Positions 7,591 to 15,646 are shown, numbered from the stretch's first letter. The stretch: 44,437 nt of DNA from Alphaproteobacteria bacterium (GCA_028281925.1 JANQIX010000051.1:1-44437); one strand, 5' to 3'. A program made the numbers and translations. The notes: generated by a model not told the origin, from the letters alone.

Positions 7591-8955
7591 TCACACGGCA
7601 ACGGCGTGCAGGGCCTGTGCGGGGTCAAGATAGGCATCGAATGCCGAAGCGACGGTGCGCACGAGCGGGCGGAACGCCTCCACCACTTCGATCCGCTTCC
7701 CGTCTATAACCGCCACACCGTCACCGACAAGGCGGCGGAGAAGGTCGCGGTCAACGGCCAACATCCATGGATTGCAGTCCGGAGCGTAGGCGTCGATTCC
7801 GTCCACGGTGGCCAGATCCACCTGCAGGTCGCACATCAGTCGCTCGATGACGGCGCGCCGCAAGCGATCCTCCGAACTCAGTCGTTTCCCGCGGACGGTG
7901 GGTGTGCGCCCTTCGCGAACGGCCGATGCGTAGGCCGCAAGCGCTGGCGCATTCTGTACATATCCTTCAGGAAGGGCTCCAATCGCGGAAGCACCGAAGG
8001 CCAGGAGGGCTGCCCCGTCGTCGTCGGTGTAGCCCTGGAAATTGCGGCGCAGCCGGCCCTCCGCCTGCTCCACCGCGAGGGGATCGTCGGAGCGCGCGAA
8101 GTGATCGAGGCCAATGGCGATATAGCCGGCAGCGGTCAGCCCGTCGCTGATAGCCCGCCATTGCCGTAGCCGCTCGGTACTGCCGGGCAGGGCTTCGGCG
8201 TTGATAAGGCGCTGATGGCGCAGCCGCTGCGGCAGATGGGCGTAGCCGAACGTGGCCAATCGGTCGGGCTGCAATCTTAGGGACTCGGTGACCGTCCCGC
8301 GGCAGCCCTCGACGGTCTGATGCGGTAGGCCATAGACCAGGTCCAGGTTGATCCGGTCGATGCCAGCGTTTCGCAAACTATCGACGGCCGCCGCGACGAT
8401 CTCGAAAGGCTGTACGCGGTTGATCGCTTCCTGCACCTCCAGGTCGAAGGTCTGCACGCCGAGACTGGCCCGGTTGGCCCCGGCCGCTGCCCAGGCCCGA
8501 GCCACTGCAGGCGTGACCAGCCGCGGGTCAAACTCGGCCGCCATCTCCGCATCCGGCGCGAAGTCGAAACGGTCGCGCAACAAGGCTGTGGTCTCAGCAA
8601 GGTCCGCCGATGTGATCAGGCTCGGCGTTCCACCGCCCCAATGCACATGGGCGACGCGCGCACGCGCCGGTAGCAGGTCGGCGACCAGTGCGATTTCGTG
8701 GCGCAGGTCTGCCATGTATTCGGCGACCGGCCGGTTGCGATGCGTGGCCTTGGTGTGGCAGCCGCAGTACCAGCAGAGATCCCGGCAGAACGGTACGTGG
8801 AGATACAGCGAGACCGTTCGCTCCAGGTCCAGCTGGGTGAGCCATTGACGGTAGTCCGCGCTGCAGATCGACGCATCGAAATGGGGTGCGGTGGGGTAGC
8901 TGGTGTATCGCGGAACCCGGCTGTTCTCGTAGCGCAGGATTGTTGCTTCGCTCAT
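7591..8955 (-). CDS. hemN: Oxygen-independent coproporphyrinogen III oxidase
   Basis: HemN is a cytoplasmic radical-SAM enzyme that converts coproporphyrinogen III to protoporphyrinogen IX without O2, so it supplies haem and bacteriochlorophyll under anoxia. The 454-residue protein has the N-terminal VPRYTSYPTAPHF segment, the cluster motif CRDLCWYCGC (Cys-x3-Cys-x2-Cys-x-Cys), the SAM-binding GGGTPS, and family segments GVQTFD, NLDLVYGLPHQT and GLDHFA. I chose the ATG at 8955 (MSEATILRY): the alternative ATG at 8988 would place a PpsR box inside the coding region. No clear ribosome-binding site is visible at 8955. Two PpsR-type boxes lie just upstream, so aerobic repression is likely. Confidence 0.93.
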   Translation of the reverse strand: MSEATILRYENSRVPRYTSYPTAPHFDASICSADYRQWLTQLDLERTVSLYLHVPFCRDLCWYCGCHTKATHRNRPVAEYMADLRHEIALVADLLPARARVAHVHWGGGTPSLITSADLAETTALLRDRFDFAPDAEMAAEFDPRLVTPAVARAWAAAGANRASLGVQTFDLEVQEAINRVQPFEIVAAAVDSLRNAGIDRINLDLVYGLPHQTVEGCRGTVTESLRLQPDRLATFGYAHLPQRLRHQRLINAEALPGSTERLRQWRAISDGLTAAGYIAIGLDHFARSDDPLAVEQAEGRLRRNFQGYTDDDGAALLAFGASAIGALPEGYVQNAPALAAYASAVREGRTPTVRGKRLSSEDRLRRAVIERLMCDLQVDLATVDGIDAYAPDCNPWMLAVDRDLLRRLVGDGVAVIDGKRIEVVEAFRPLVRTVASAFDAYLDPAQALHAVAV

Positions 8956-8967
8956 GGGCGTATCGGC

Positions 8968-8985
8968 TGTCGCGAGTTCATGACA
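8968..8985. promoter_or_regulatory. PpsR-type box upstream of hemN (proximal)
   Basis: TGT at 8968-8970, twelve bases, ACA at 8983-8985: an exact PpsR/CrtJ consensus 12 bp from the hemN start. Its neighbour at 8994-9011 is separated by exactly 8 bp, the same spacing as the pair upstream of bchG and the tandem arrangement known for CrtJ/PpsR targets. Confidence 0.65.
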
Positions 8986-8993
8986 CATTCAAC

Positions 8994-9011
8994 TGTAACA
9001 TCAACCTTACG
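8994..9011. promoter_or_regulatory. Near-consensus PpsR-type box upstream of hemN (distal)
   Basis: TGT at 8994-8996, twelve bases, ACG at 9009-9011: one mismatch from consensus. It gains weight from its 8-bp spacing to the perfect box at 8968-8985, which suits cooperative binding of a PpsR tetramer. Confidence 0.5.
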
Positions 9012-9071
9012 ACGCATCACCTGCCTTCGGGTGCCATCAGCGATCTGTCGCTGGAGGCGTCTGAACCGTGG

Positions 9072-9545
9072 CTATGGCTGTCGGTGGAAGACGATCGTCA
9101 ATTGACCGATCAGAATTCGGAACTTTGTCACTGTTGCCCGATTGATCAGCAGACCGTCGGAGAGCAGGAAGAACCAGTCGTCGAAATGGACGACGAAGGT
9201 CCGCCCGTGCATGCGCAGCGCAAAGTGATAGCGCCAGTGCAGAGAGTTGCCAGCCACGATGCCGTTGGCCGCGCCTTTCACGCCGTCGGTGCGTCCTGAA
9301 TAGCTCTTGGCACCCTGCTTGACGATGGTCCAGGTGCGCGACTCTCTCTGGCCGTCGCAGTAGTGGAAATCTTCGTTGAGGCTCAGGGTCTGCGCCTCGG
9401 CATCCCAGGAACCGGCGATGTCGACTTCGAACTGGCGCCGCAGCTTTCCAAAACGGTCCTGGAATACGCCCCAGGCCTTGCATTGGCCCGCGAAGTAGTC
9501 CTCGAGGCACAGCTCAAGAGCCCCGCCATCCAGCGCTGGCGGCAT
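9072..9545 (-). CDS. DUF3833 family protein
   Basis: From the ATG at 9545 this gives 157 residues resembling DUF3833: the conserved AWGVFQDRFGKLRRQFEVDI, WDAEAQTLSLNEDFHYCDG, a TYxGRxD-like segment (SYSGRTDGV), and the Trp/Asp-rich VVHFDDWFFLLSDG before a C-terminal beta strand. The fold is probably a small beta barrel; function is unknown. Other family members often carry a lipoprotein signal, and none is visible here. The frame is open upstream to 9968, but that part overlaps the hydrolase gene and looks non-coding. The start is therefore uncertain; no good ribosome-binding site precedes 9545. Confidence 0.75.
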   Translation of the reverse strand: MPPALDGGALELCLEDYFAGQCKAWGVFQDRFGKLRRQFEVDIAGSWDAEAQTLSLNEDFHYCDGQRESRTWTIVKQGAKSYSGRTDGVKGAANGIVAGNSLHWRYHFALRMHGRTFVVHFDDWFFLLSDGLLINRATVTKFRILIGQLTIVFHRQP

Positions 9546-9795
9546 TTCCGAACGTATGTTTGCTTCGCCGGACAAAGCGTCGCCACCTCCGTTCTTCTCC
9601 AGGGCGTGAGACGGCAAATGGACGCCCCGATGTGCAGGTGATACGAATTGATCCGCCGCGCCGATCACCCGCGAAGGGTGCGGCGCTAACGCGCTCAGGG
9701 CATCGCGCCGGCAAGAGCTTCTATCTCCAGAAGGTTGACCCATTCGCCAGCTCCTTGTTGCCATCGCTGCCGTAGCCGCGATCGTCGCGGGCCTG

Positions 9796-11265
9796 ATGCA
9801 GCTGCAGGATGCGCGCACAGATCTTGTTGTGACCGATGAGCGGGTCGGGAGTATCCCCGTCACCGTCCATCGCCTGGCCCAACCAACGACTGCCCCCATG
9901 CCGGCTGTGGTCATCGCGCATGGCTTTGCCGGATCGCGGCAACTGATGCAGCCATTCGCCGTGACCATGGCGCGGAATGGCTATGCCGCCGTGTCCTTCG
10001 ACTTCCCCGGTCACGGCAGGAATCCCGCGCCGATGCCCGGCGATCTCGCGGATGTCGATACGCGCCACCAGGCCCTCGATTATGCGCTTGATCAGGTCGT
10101 TGCCTACGCTCGGGCGCTTCCAGGGACGGATGACCGGCTGGCCCTGATCGGTCACTCGATGGGCGGCGATGTGGTCGTTCGTCACGCCCGTGCGCAACCG
10201 ACGATCGCCGCCACGGTCGGTGTCTCGCCGTATCTGAGCGACACAGCGGCAGAGGGGCCCAGCAACCTTCTCGTCATCTACGGATCGCTCGAGCCTCCGC
10301 ACTTGGTGGATCAGGGATACGCCCTGCTCAGCCAAGCCGCCGACGGTCCGGTTGCGGAAAACGAGACCTATGGCCTCATCGCCGAAGGCACGGCCAGGCG
10401 GTTGGTGCTGGCCGATGGCGTGGAGCATATCGGCGTGCTCTACAGCGCGGAGGGTCTGCGTGAGGCACTGGACTGGATGAACGATGTCTTCGGACAACGA
10501 GGCGACGGCTTTGTCGACCGGCGCGGACCCTGGCTCGGCCTGCTTTATCTCGGCTTGATCGTACTCGCCTGGCCGCTTGCGCGGCTGCTCCCCGCAGCCT
10601 CGCCCGTGTTCCTGGGAGCTGGCGTCAAGTGGCGCCGTCTGCTTCCCCTCGCGGTCGCTCCGGCCGTGTTGACCCCACTGATCCTCTGGCGAATGCCGAC
10701 CGACTTCCTGCCGCTGATGCTTGGCGACTATCTGGTTGTGCACTTCGGCCTTTACGGCCTTCTGACCGCCGGGGGGTTGTGGATGTTCGCCCGCGCTGGA
10801 CCGCACGCGGGTACGAATGGAACCAATGCCGGCAAACTTGCCATGGCGGCGTTTGCGGCGGTTGCCTACGGCGTGCTGGCCATCGCGCTGCCCGCGGATC
10901 GGTTCGTGACGGCATTTCTGCCGGGTCCGGAGCGATGGTCGCTTGTTTTGGCCATGCTGGTGGGCACAGCCGCCTATTTCTGCGCCGACGAATGGCTGAC
11001 GCGCGGGCCCCAGGCGCCGCGGGGCGCCTACGCCGTCACCAAACTCTGCTTTCTGGCATCGCTCGCTTTGGCGGTCGCTCTCAACCTGCACAAGCTGTTC
11101 TTCCTGATCATCATCGTGCCGATGATCATGGCGTTCTTCGTCGTCTACGGATTGTTCAGCACCTGGATCTACCAGCGTGTCCGACACCCGCTGGCGGGGG
11201 CCCTGGTCAGCGCGGTCGCCTTCGCCATTGCCATTGCCGTGATCTTTCCGACGGTCAGTCGCTAG
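9796..11265 (+). CDS. Alpha/beta-hydrolase fused to a C-terminal membrane domain
   Basis: Residues about 1-240 form an alpha/beta-hydrolase: oxyanion-hole HGFAGS, nucleophile elbow GHSMGG and a late His in GVEHIG. Residues about 245-489 hold roughly six or seven hydrophobic segments, so a soluble hydrolase is tethered to an integral membrane module. The substrate is unknown. The first canonical start is the ATG at 9796, but the frame is open back to 9739 and encodes RQLLVAIAAVAAIVAGL, a convincing signal anchor. It is preceded by AGAAGG and an ATT codon at 9742, so the true protein may begin there (507 residues). The stop codon shares CTAG with the stop of the convergent gene at 11262. Confidence 0.82.
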   Translation: MQLQDARTDLVVTDERVGSIPVTVHRLAQPTTAPMPAVVIAHGFAGSRQLMQPFAVTMARNGYAAVSFDFPGHGRNPAPMPGDLADVDTRHQALDYALDQVVAYARALPGTDDRLALIGHSMGGDVVVRHARAQPTIAATVGVSPYLSDTAAEGPSNLLVIYGSLEPPHLVDQGYALLSQAADGPVAENETYGLIAEGTARRLVLADGVEHIGVLYSAEGLREALDWMNDVFGQRGDGFVDRRGPWLGLLYLGLIVLAWPLARLLPAASPVFLGAGVKWRRLLPLAVAPAVLTPLILWRMPTDFLPLMLGDYLVVHFGLYGLLTAGGLWMFARAGPHAGTNGTNAGKLAMAAFAAVAYGVLAIALPADRFVTAFLPGPERWSLVLAMLVGTAAYFCADEWLTRGPQAPRGAYAVTKLCFLASLALAVALNLHKLFFLIIIVPMIMAFFVVYGLFSTWIYQRVRHPLAGALVSAVAFAIAIAVIFPTVSR

Positions 11266-11552
11266 ACCGAAGAAGATCCGCTCGGCCCCCTTCGCCAGCG
11301 ACGCCGGAGGTCGCCGAGATGGGCCGCCAGCGCCACCAGAAGGCTGAGAGCGATCCAACCCCACCAGGCGCCGGTCAGGGCACAACGCAGGGCCAGTAGC
11401 AGGCCGGCGCCGGACATCAGGATCGCCTTCAGATCGGCGGGAGCAAAACCGCGGCCCGTCCGGCGATGATGAACTGCCACCAGCACTCCCTCGGCCAGCA
11501 TCATGAGGAGGATGAGGTCGACGGCGCGACCGCTGAGGAAGAATTCGCTCAC
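11262..11552 (-). CDS. Small hypothetical membrane protein downstream of tspO
   Basis: A 96-residue protein with three hydrophobic stretches (about 9-27, 43-60 and 62-80) separated by short charged loops (HHRRTGRGF, LGDLRRRWRRG). I do not recognise a family. It lies 34 bp after tspO on the same strand, so it is likely the last gene of the bchG operon. Its stop codon overlaps the stop of the convergent hydrolase gene: the palindrome CTAG at 11262-11265 serves both. Cotranscription with bchP and tspO hints at a role in pigment or membrane assembly, but that is only context. Confidence 0.65.
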   Translation of the reverse strand: MSEFFLSGRAVDLILLMMLAEGVLVAVHHRRTGRGFAPADLKAILMSGAGLLLALRCALTGAWWGWIALSLLVALAAHLGDLRRRWRRGPSGSSSV

Positions 11553-11586
11553 GCCGGAGCTGTCCCGAGCAGAGCCGCCACGGCAT

Positions 11587-12075
11587 CTAGAAGGGCTCGT
11601 TCAGGCGCACGACGGTCAGGTTCAGCGTGGCGGCGAAGCTGACCCAGATGAGATAGGGAACCAGCAGCAGGCTTGCGCGCTGCGCGTACCGCCACAGTAC
11701 GGCGATCAATAGCGCGACCGAGAGCCAAAGAAAGGCAACCTCGATCAGCGCCAGGTCCGGCCGCTGCAGGCGGAAGAAAAGCAGGCTCCACAGCACGTTG
11801 AGGAAGCCGTTGAGGGTGAACAGCCCGACAAGCCATTCGCGCTGCGATCGTCTGGTGGCCGCATGCCAAGCCATGGCCGCAGACAAGGCCGCCAGCGCGT
11901 AAATCAGTGTCCAGGCCGGGGCAAACGCCCAGTCCGGCGGCTGCCAGGGCGGCTTCTGCAGTCCCTGATACCAGGGGCCGATATCGGTCACGGTGCCGCC
12001 GATGGCAGCCACCAGCAGCGCCGCGGCGCCGGCCGCGGCAACCGGCTTCCAAGGGACGGCAAGCACGGCGGTCAA
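11587..12075 (-). CDS. tspO: TspO/MBR (CrtK) family protein
   Basis: This 162-residue protein has five hydrophobic helices and the tryptophan-rich TspO signature: YQGLQKPPWQPPDWAFAPAW in loop 1, then LNVLWSLLFF in helix 3. TspO is a membrane protein that binds porphyrins and, in Rhodobacter, links tetrapyrrole traffic to negative control of photosynthesis genes. Translation apparently starts at TTG 12075, which overlaps the bchP stop as TTGA, so the two are coupled. In other purple bacteria tspO/crtK usually sits beside carotenoid genes; here it closes the bchG-bchP operon instead. Confidence 0.93.
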   Translation of the reverse strand: MTAVLAVPWKPVAAAGAAALLVAAIGGTVTDIGPWYQGLQKPPWQPPDWAFAPAWTLIYALAALSAAMAWHAATRRSQREWLVGLFTLNGFLNVLWSLLFFRLQRPDLALIEVAFLWLSVALLIAVLWRYAQRASLLLVPYLIWVSFAATLNLTVVRLNEPF

Positions 12076-13277
12076 GACGAAACCAGCCGGAACAGATGGG
12101 CAAGGTCCTTGAAGAAGATCCGCGCATGGGCGATCCGCTTGCGCCGGACCAGCTCTTTGTTCATGTAGGCTTCCCAGGTGAGCTTCTGCACATCCGGATC
12201 GCGGCAGATGCTCACGAAGCGTTCCCGCCGCCGGTCGTTGGCGTACCAGAAGCGTTGCATAAGGCCGAGGATCCAGAACACCCGGCCATGGGCCTTCATG
12301 AAGCGCTTGCGGGCGGAAGCCAGCGCGCGATTGTCACCTGTGGCAAGGACAGTCTCGACCGCTTCGGCGGCGATCCGGGCACTGGCCATGGCGTAATAGA
12401 TGCCTTCGCCCGAGGCCGGCGCAACGACGCCCGCCGCATCGCCGACCACGACGACATCGCGGCCATTGTCCCACCGCTTCAGGGGTCGCAGGGGGATCGG
12501 CGCACCCTCGCGGCGGATCGTGCCGCAGGTGTCCAGGCCCGCTGACTGACGCAGCGCGCCGACGGCCCCGCGCAACGAAAAGCCTTTGACCGCGCTGCCG
12601 ACGCCGACGCTGGTGGTGTCGCCATGGGGGAACACCCAGCCGTAGAAGTCCGGCGAAAGATGGCCCTGGTAGTAGACATCGCACCGCGCGCCGTCGAAAC
12701 CCGACGCGGCCGTGCCGTTGGGAGATTGGACGATCTCATGATAGGCGAAGACGCACGGCACCTCCTTCGCTCCTGGGACCGCCAGTTTGGCGACGGCCGA
12801 ACGCGCACCGTCGGCACCGATCACTGTGCGAGCGCGCACTTGCCGCAGTTCAGCATCGCCGGAGTCTTCCCTAACCCGGTAGTGCACCACCGCGGTGCCG
12901 TCATCGTCGCGCGTGAGGTCTTCGAACATGCCGGTTTCCCGAACGGCGCCGGCTGCCGCGGCACGGTCCCGCAGCCATTCGTCGAACACTTCGCGATCGA
13001 CCATGCCGACGAAGCCGTTCTCGATCGGCATGTCGACGGCGCGTTCCGAGGGGGCAACGATGCGAGCCGACCTCGCGCGCGCGACCAGCAGATAGTCCGG
13101 GATGTTGAAGTCCCGGATCAGCCGCGGCGGGATTGCGCCGCCGCAGGGCTTGATCCGGCCGGCACGGTCGAGCAGCAGCACCGAGCGGCGCTGCCGGGCC
13201 AGGTCTTCCGCCGCCGTTGCGCCGGCCGGGCCGCCGCCGACGACGACCACGTCATAGGTGTCCGGGTGAACGCGCAT
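12072..13277 (-). CDS. bchP: Geranylgeranyl bacteriochlorophyll/diphosphate reductase
   Basis: BchP reduces the geranylgeranyl tail to phytyl with NADPH in the last step of bacteriochlorophyll a synthesis. The 401-residue protein begins with a Rossmann dinucleotide motif (VVVVGGGPAGATAAEDLARQ), followed by KPCGGAIPPRLI, the GADGARSAVAK segment and the second FAD motif VVVGDAAGVVAPASGEGI, all typical of the flavoprotein family. The ATG at 13277 has AGAGG about 6 bases upstream. It follows the PucC-like gene by 25 bp and overlaps tspO. Length and motifs are normal for the family. Confidence 0.96.
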   Translation of the reverse strand: MRVHPDTYDVVVVGGGPAGATAAEDLARQRRSVLLLDRAGRIKPCGGAIPPRLIRDFNIPDYLLVARARSARIVAPSERAVDMPIENGFVGMVDREVFDEWLRDRAAAAGAVRETGMFEDLTRDDDGTAVVHYRVREDSGDAELRQVRARTVIGADGARSAVAKLAVPGAKEVPCVFAYHEIVQSPNGTAASGFDGARCDVYYQGHLSPDFYGWVFPHGDTTSVGVGSAVKGFSLRGAVGALRQSAGLDTCGTIRREGAPIPLRPLKRWDNGRDVVVVGDAAGVVAPASGEGIYYAMASARIAAEAVETVLATGDNRALASARKRFMKAHGRVFWILGLMQRFWYANDRRRERFVSICRDPDVQKLTWEAYMNKELVRRKRIAHARIFFKDLAHLFRLVSS

Positions 13278-13302
13278 GGCCACCTCTCCCCATGGAATCC
13301 GT

Positions 13303-14640
13303 TCAGGCGCCGTGCCCTGCCGCCAGCATCCCGACCTCCGGTCGATCCGCCGTCGCCTTCGTCGCCTGACCGATACGTGCCGCGAGCAGGGCGGAGACCA
13401 GGAACAGAGCCGCCTCGCCAACGAAGACGGTCGCATAGGCCGTCGCCGGTTCGCTGAACACCGCCCTGGTGAGATCGATGGCGACGGTGCCGGCGAAGCC
13501 ACCGAGCCCGAAGGCGACGGCCTGTGCCGCGCCCCAGAGGCCCATGCGGACGCCCTCTCGCGATTTCCGCCCCGCAGCCACCAGCCCCATCATCGATCCG
13601 ATGGCGGCGACGGCGAAGGCCCCGTTGGCGACGCCAAGAACGAAGACCGAGATGCGCAGCGGCCAGTCTGGGGCCATCAAGCCGCCCACTGCCAGCCCCA
13701 ACAGGGCCGCAGCAGAAGCCGTGCATCCGCCGATGGTCCAGGCACGCAGCGATCCGAACCGTCCTCCGCCGATCGCGCTGCCCAGTACGGCGACCAGCAG
13801 CATGCCGACGAAAACGCCGCTGTGCTGAACGCTGGCCAGCTTGGTCGACTCACCGGGCGTCAAGCCGAAGACGGTGCCGGCAAACGGTTCCAGGATCAGA
13901 TCCTGGGCGCTGTAGGCGAGCATTGACACGAACACGAAGATGGCGAAGCGGCGCGCCTTCGGCTCGGCCCAAACCTGCCGCAGGGCTTCCCTGAACCCGG
14001 GCTGTGCCGGCGATGCTCCGGCAGCCGGCGCACTCGCATTACTGGTCCCTTCGACACCCCACACACCAATCAGCGTCAGAAGGAACGCTACCACCGACAC
14101 GACGGTCGTCACCGCGACCAGCCGCGCCGGCGAGAAGGGATCGAGGAAATGTCCGGCAACCGCTGCTGTGACGATGAACCCGGCGATCATCATCATCCAC
14201 ACGATGGTGGCCGCCGGAGCACGGCGTTCTGGGGCGGTACGGATCGCCAGCAAGACGAGAAGCGATGTCCCGGCGGCACCGACCCCGACGCCGATCAGCG
14301 CAAAGGCAACGACCGCAAGCGCGATGCCGCCAAGCGGGTTCGTTCCCATCCAGGCGGTGGCGAGCGCGGCCCCGACGCCGCCTGCGGCCAACGCCGCCAT
14401 CCCGCCGATGATCCAGGGTGTGCGGCGGCCGCCGACATCCGAGCCGTAGCCCCAGCGTGGCCTCAGCACCTGAACGGCATAGTGCAGCGCGACCAGGGCG
14501 CCGGGCAGCATCGCCGGCAGCATCCACTCCACCACCATGACGCGGTTCATGGTCGAGGTCGTCAGCACGACGATGGCACCAAGCGCCGTCTGCACCAGAC
14601 CCAACCGGAAAATCCCGAGCCAGCCGAGTGACGGGGTCAT
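13303..14640 (-). CDS. PucC/BCH2-family membrane protein (ORF428-like)
   Basis: A 445-residue protein with about twelve transmembrane helices of the LhaA/PucC branch of the major facilitator superfamily. Family segments include an N-terminal LGWLGIFRLGLVQTALGAIV, NRVMVVEWMLPAMLPGALVA, RPRWGYGSDVGGRRTPWI and QDLILEPFAG. In Rhodobacter capsulatus the equivalent ORF428 lies between bchG and bchP exactly as here. Its role is thought to be bacteriochlorophyll handling or delivery to light-harvesting proteins. The ATG at 14640 overlaps the bchG stop (ATGA). A second family member, LhaA, is at 27176-28609. Confidence 0.92.
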   Translation of the reverse strand: MTPSLGWLGIFRLGLVQTALGAIVVLTTSTMNRVMVVEWMLPAMLPGALVALHYAVQVLRPRWGYGSDVGGRRTPWIIGGMAALAAGGVGAALATAWMGTNPLGGIALAVVAFALIGVGVGAAGTSLLVLLAIRTAPERRAPAATIVWMMMIAGFIVTAAVAGHFLDPFSPARLVAVTTVVSVVAFLLTLIGVWGVEGTSNASAPAAGASPAQPGFREALRQVWAEPKARRFAIFVFVSMLAYSAQDLILEPFAGTVFGLTPGESTKLASVQHSGVFVGMLLVAVLGSAIGGGRFGSLRAWTIGGCTASAAALLGLAVGGLMAPDWPLRISVFVLGVANGAFAVAAIGSMMGLVAAGRKSREGVRMGLWGAAQAVAFGLGGFAGTVAIDLTRAVFSEPATAYATVFVGEAALFLVSALLAARIGQATKATADRPEVGMLAAGHGA

Positions 14641-15554
14641 GCGCCCACCTCCGGTATCAGCGAGCGCACGGCGAAGGAGCTGACAAGCATGCCGATGACA
14701 TAGAGCGTGGTGCCGGTCGCGTTGTACCAGGCGGCCAGGCCCGCAGGGTTGCGCAGTAGGCGTGCCATCAAAGCCACCTGCACGAGCAGCAGGCAGGCTA
14801 CGGCAACGGCGTAGATTTCCCGCCCCCAGGCCGCGAGCAGCACGACGACGATCACCTGCGGTGCGGCCATGACCACACAGGCCAGACGCGCCGCGCCGTC
14901 GACACCCAATTGGACGGGCAATGACCGGAGCCCCAGACGTCGGTCGCCCTCCACCGACTTGAAGTCGTTGAGGGTCATGATCCCATGGGCGCCAAGGCTG
15001 TAGAGCCCCGCGAGACACAGGATCCGCCAGTCGGGAAAGGCGAAGGTCATAACGGCGGCGCCCGTGAACCAGGGCAGACCTTCATAGCAGGCCCCGACAG
15101 CGGCACATCCCCACCAGCCGTTACGCTTCAGCCGCAGAGGCGGTGCGCTGTAGGTCCAGGCGAAGACGAGCGCGACAACCGCCGCAACAAACGCCCAGAG
15201 GCCAAGCAGAGCACCGACCACAAGCGAGACGAGGGACCAGGCGATGGCGATATGGAGCGCCGATTGCCCCGGCGCGCGGCCGGACGGGACCGGCCGTTTG
15301 GGCTCGTTGATCGCGTCCACGTGACGATCGAACCAGTCATTGGCCACCTGGCTGGTGCCGCAGACCAGGGGGCCGGCCAACGCCACGCCCAGCAGCACGG
15401 CCGGCCACCGTTCGGCAATCGGGACCCCCGACGACACGACCCCGCAGCCGAATGCCCACATCGGCGCAAACCATGTGATCGGCTTCAGCAGCTCGACCAC
15501 AGTCGCGGGCGATGGACGGGCAGGTGCCGCCGGTGTGACCGCCGTATGTGTCAT
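14637..15554 (-). CDS. bchG: Bacteriochlorophyll synthase (geranylgeranyl transferase)
   Basis: BchG esterifies bacteriochlorophyllide a with geranylgeranyl diphosphate in the membrane. This 305-residue UbiA-type prenyltransferase has the entry segment VVELLKPITWFAPMWAFGCG, the Asp-rich prenyl-diphosphate site NDWFDRHVDAINEPKRPVPSG and a second NDFKSVEGDRRLGLRSLPVQ, plus about eight or nine hydrophobic helices. The start at 15554 has no ribosome-binding site, and the likely -10 element lies only 8 bp away, so the mRNA may be leaderless. Two PpsR boxes overlap the promoter. It heads the operon bchG - PucC-like - bchP - tspO - small membrane protein. Confidence 0.96.
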   Translation of the reverse strand: MTHTAVTPAAPARPSPATVVELLKPITWFAPMWAFGCGVVSSGVPIAERWPAVLLGVALAGPLVCGTSQVANDWFDRHVDAINEPKRPVPSGRAPGQSALHIAIAWSLVSLVVGALLGLWAFVAAVVALVFAWTYSAPPLRLKRNGWWGCAAVGACYEGLPWFTGAAVMTFAFPDWRILCLAGLYSLGAHGIMTLNDFKSVEGDRRLGLRSLPVQLGVDGAARLACVVMAAPQVIVVVLLAAWGREIYAVAVACLLLVQVALMARLLRNPAGLAAWYNATGTTLYVIGMLVSSFAVRSLIPEVGA

Positions 15555-15557
15555 GGG

Positions 15558-15575
15558 TGTACAGTATAATTGACA
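15558..15575. promoter_or_regulatory. PpsR-type box upstream of bchG (proximal)
   Basis: TGT at 15558-15560, twelve bases, ACA at 15573-15575: an exact consensus that begins 3 bp from the bchG start codon and covers the putative -10 element. Bound PpsR would block RNA polymerase. Confidence 0.75.
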
Positions 15576-15589
15576 CCAGAAAGTGTCAA
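15563..15589 (-). promoter_or_regulatory. bchG: Putative sigma70-type promoter of the bchG operon
   Basis: On the minus strand TTGACA (15589-15584) and TATACT (15568-15563) are separated by 15 bp, shorter than the usual 17. Transcription would start within a few bases of the bchG ATG. Both elements are inside the two PpsR boxes. Confidence 0.5.
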
Positions 15590-15601
15590 TCTATGTTGAC
15601 A
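15584..15601. promoter_or_regulatory. PpsR-type box upstream of bchG (distal)
   Basis: TGT at 15584-15586, twelve bases, ACA at 15599-15601: a second exact consensus, exactly 8 bp from the first. Tandem TGT-N12-ACA boxes 8 bp apart are the classical arrangement for cooperative CrtJ/PpsR repression, known for example at bchC. It also covers the putative -35. Confidence 0.75.
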
Positions 15602-15646
15602 GTATTGTTCAGCGGAAAACTGCGTCAGAGAGCACGGCAATCATGC

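Noticed and set aside
8956..8988. Upstream ATG at 8988 as the hemN start
   Set aside because: It would add eleven residues outside the family and place a consensus PpsR box inside the coding sequence; ATG 8955 fits HemN better.
9721..11586. Long minus-strand open frame (621 residues) opposite the hydrolase gene
   Set aside because: His/Arg/Gln-rich translation with no family pattern; it is the antisense shadow of a high-GC coding region with clear hydrolase motifs on the plus strand.
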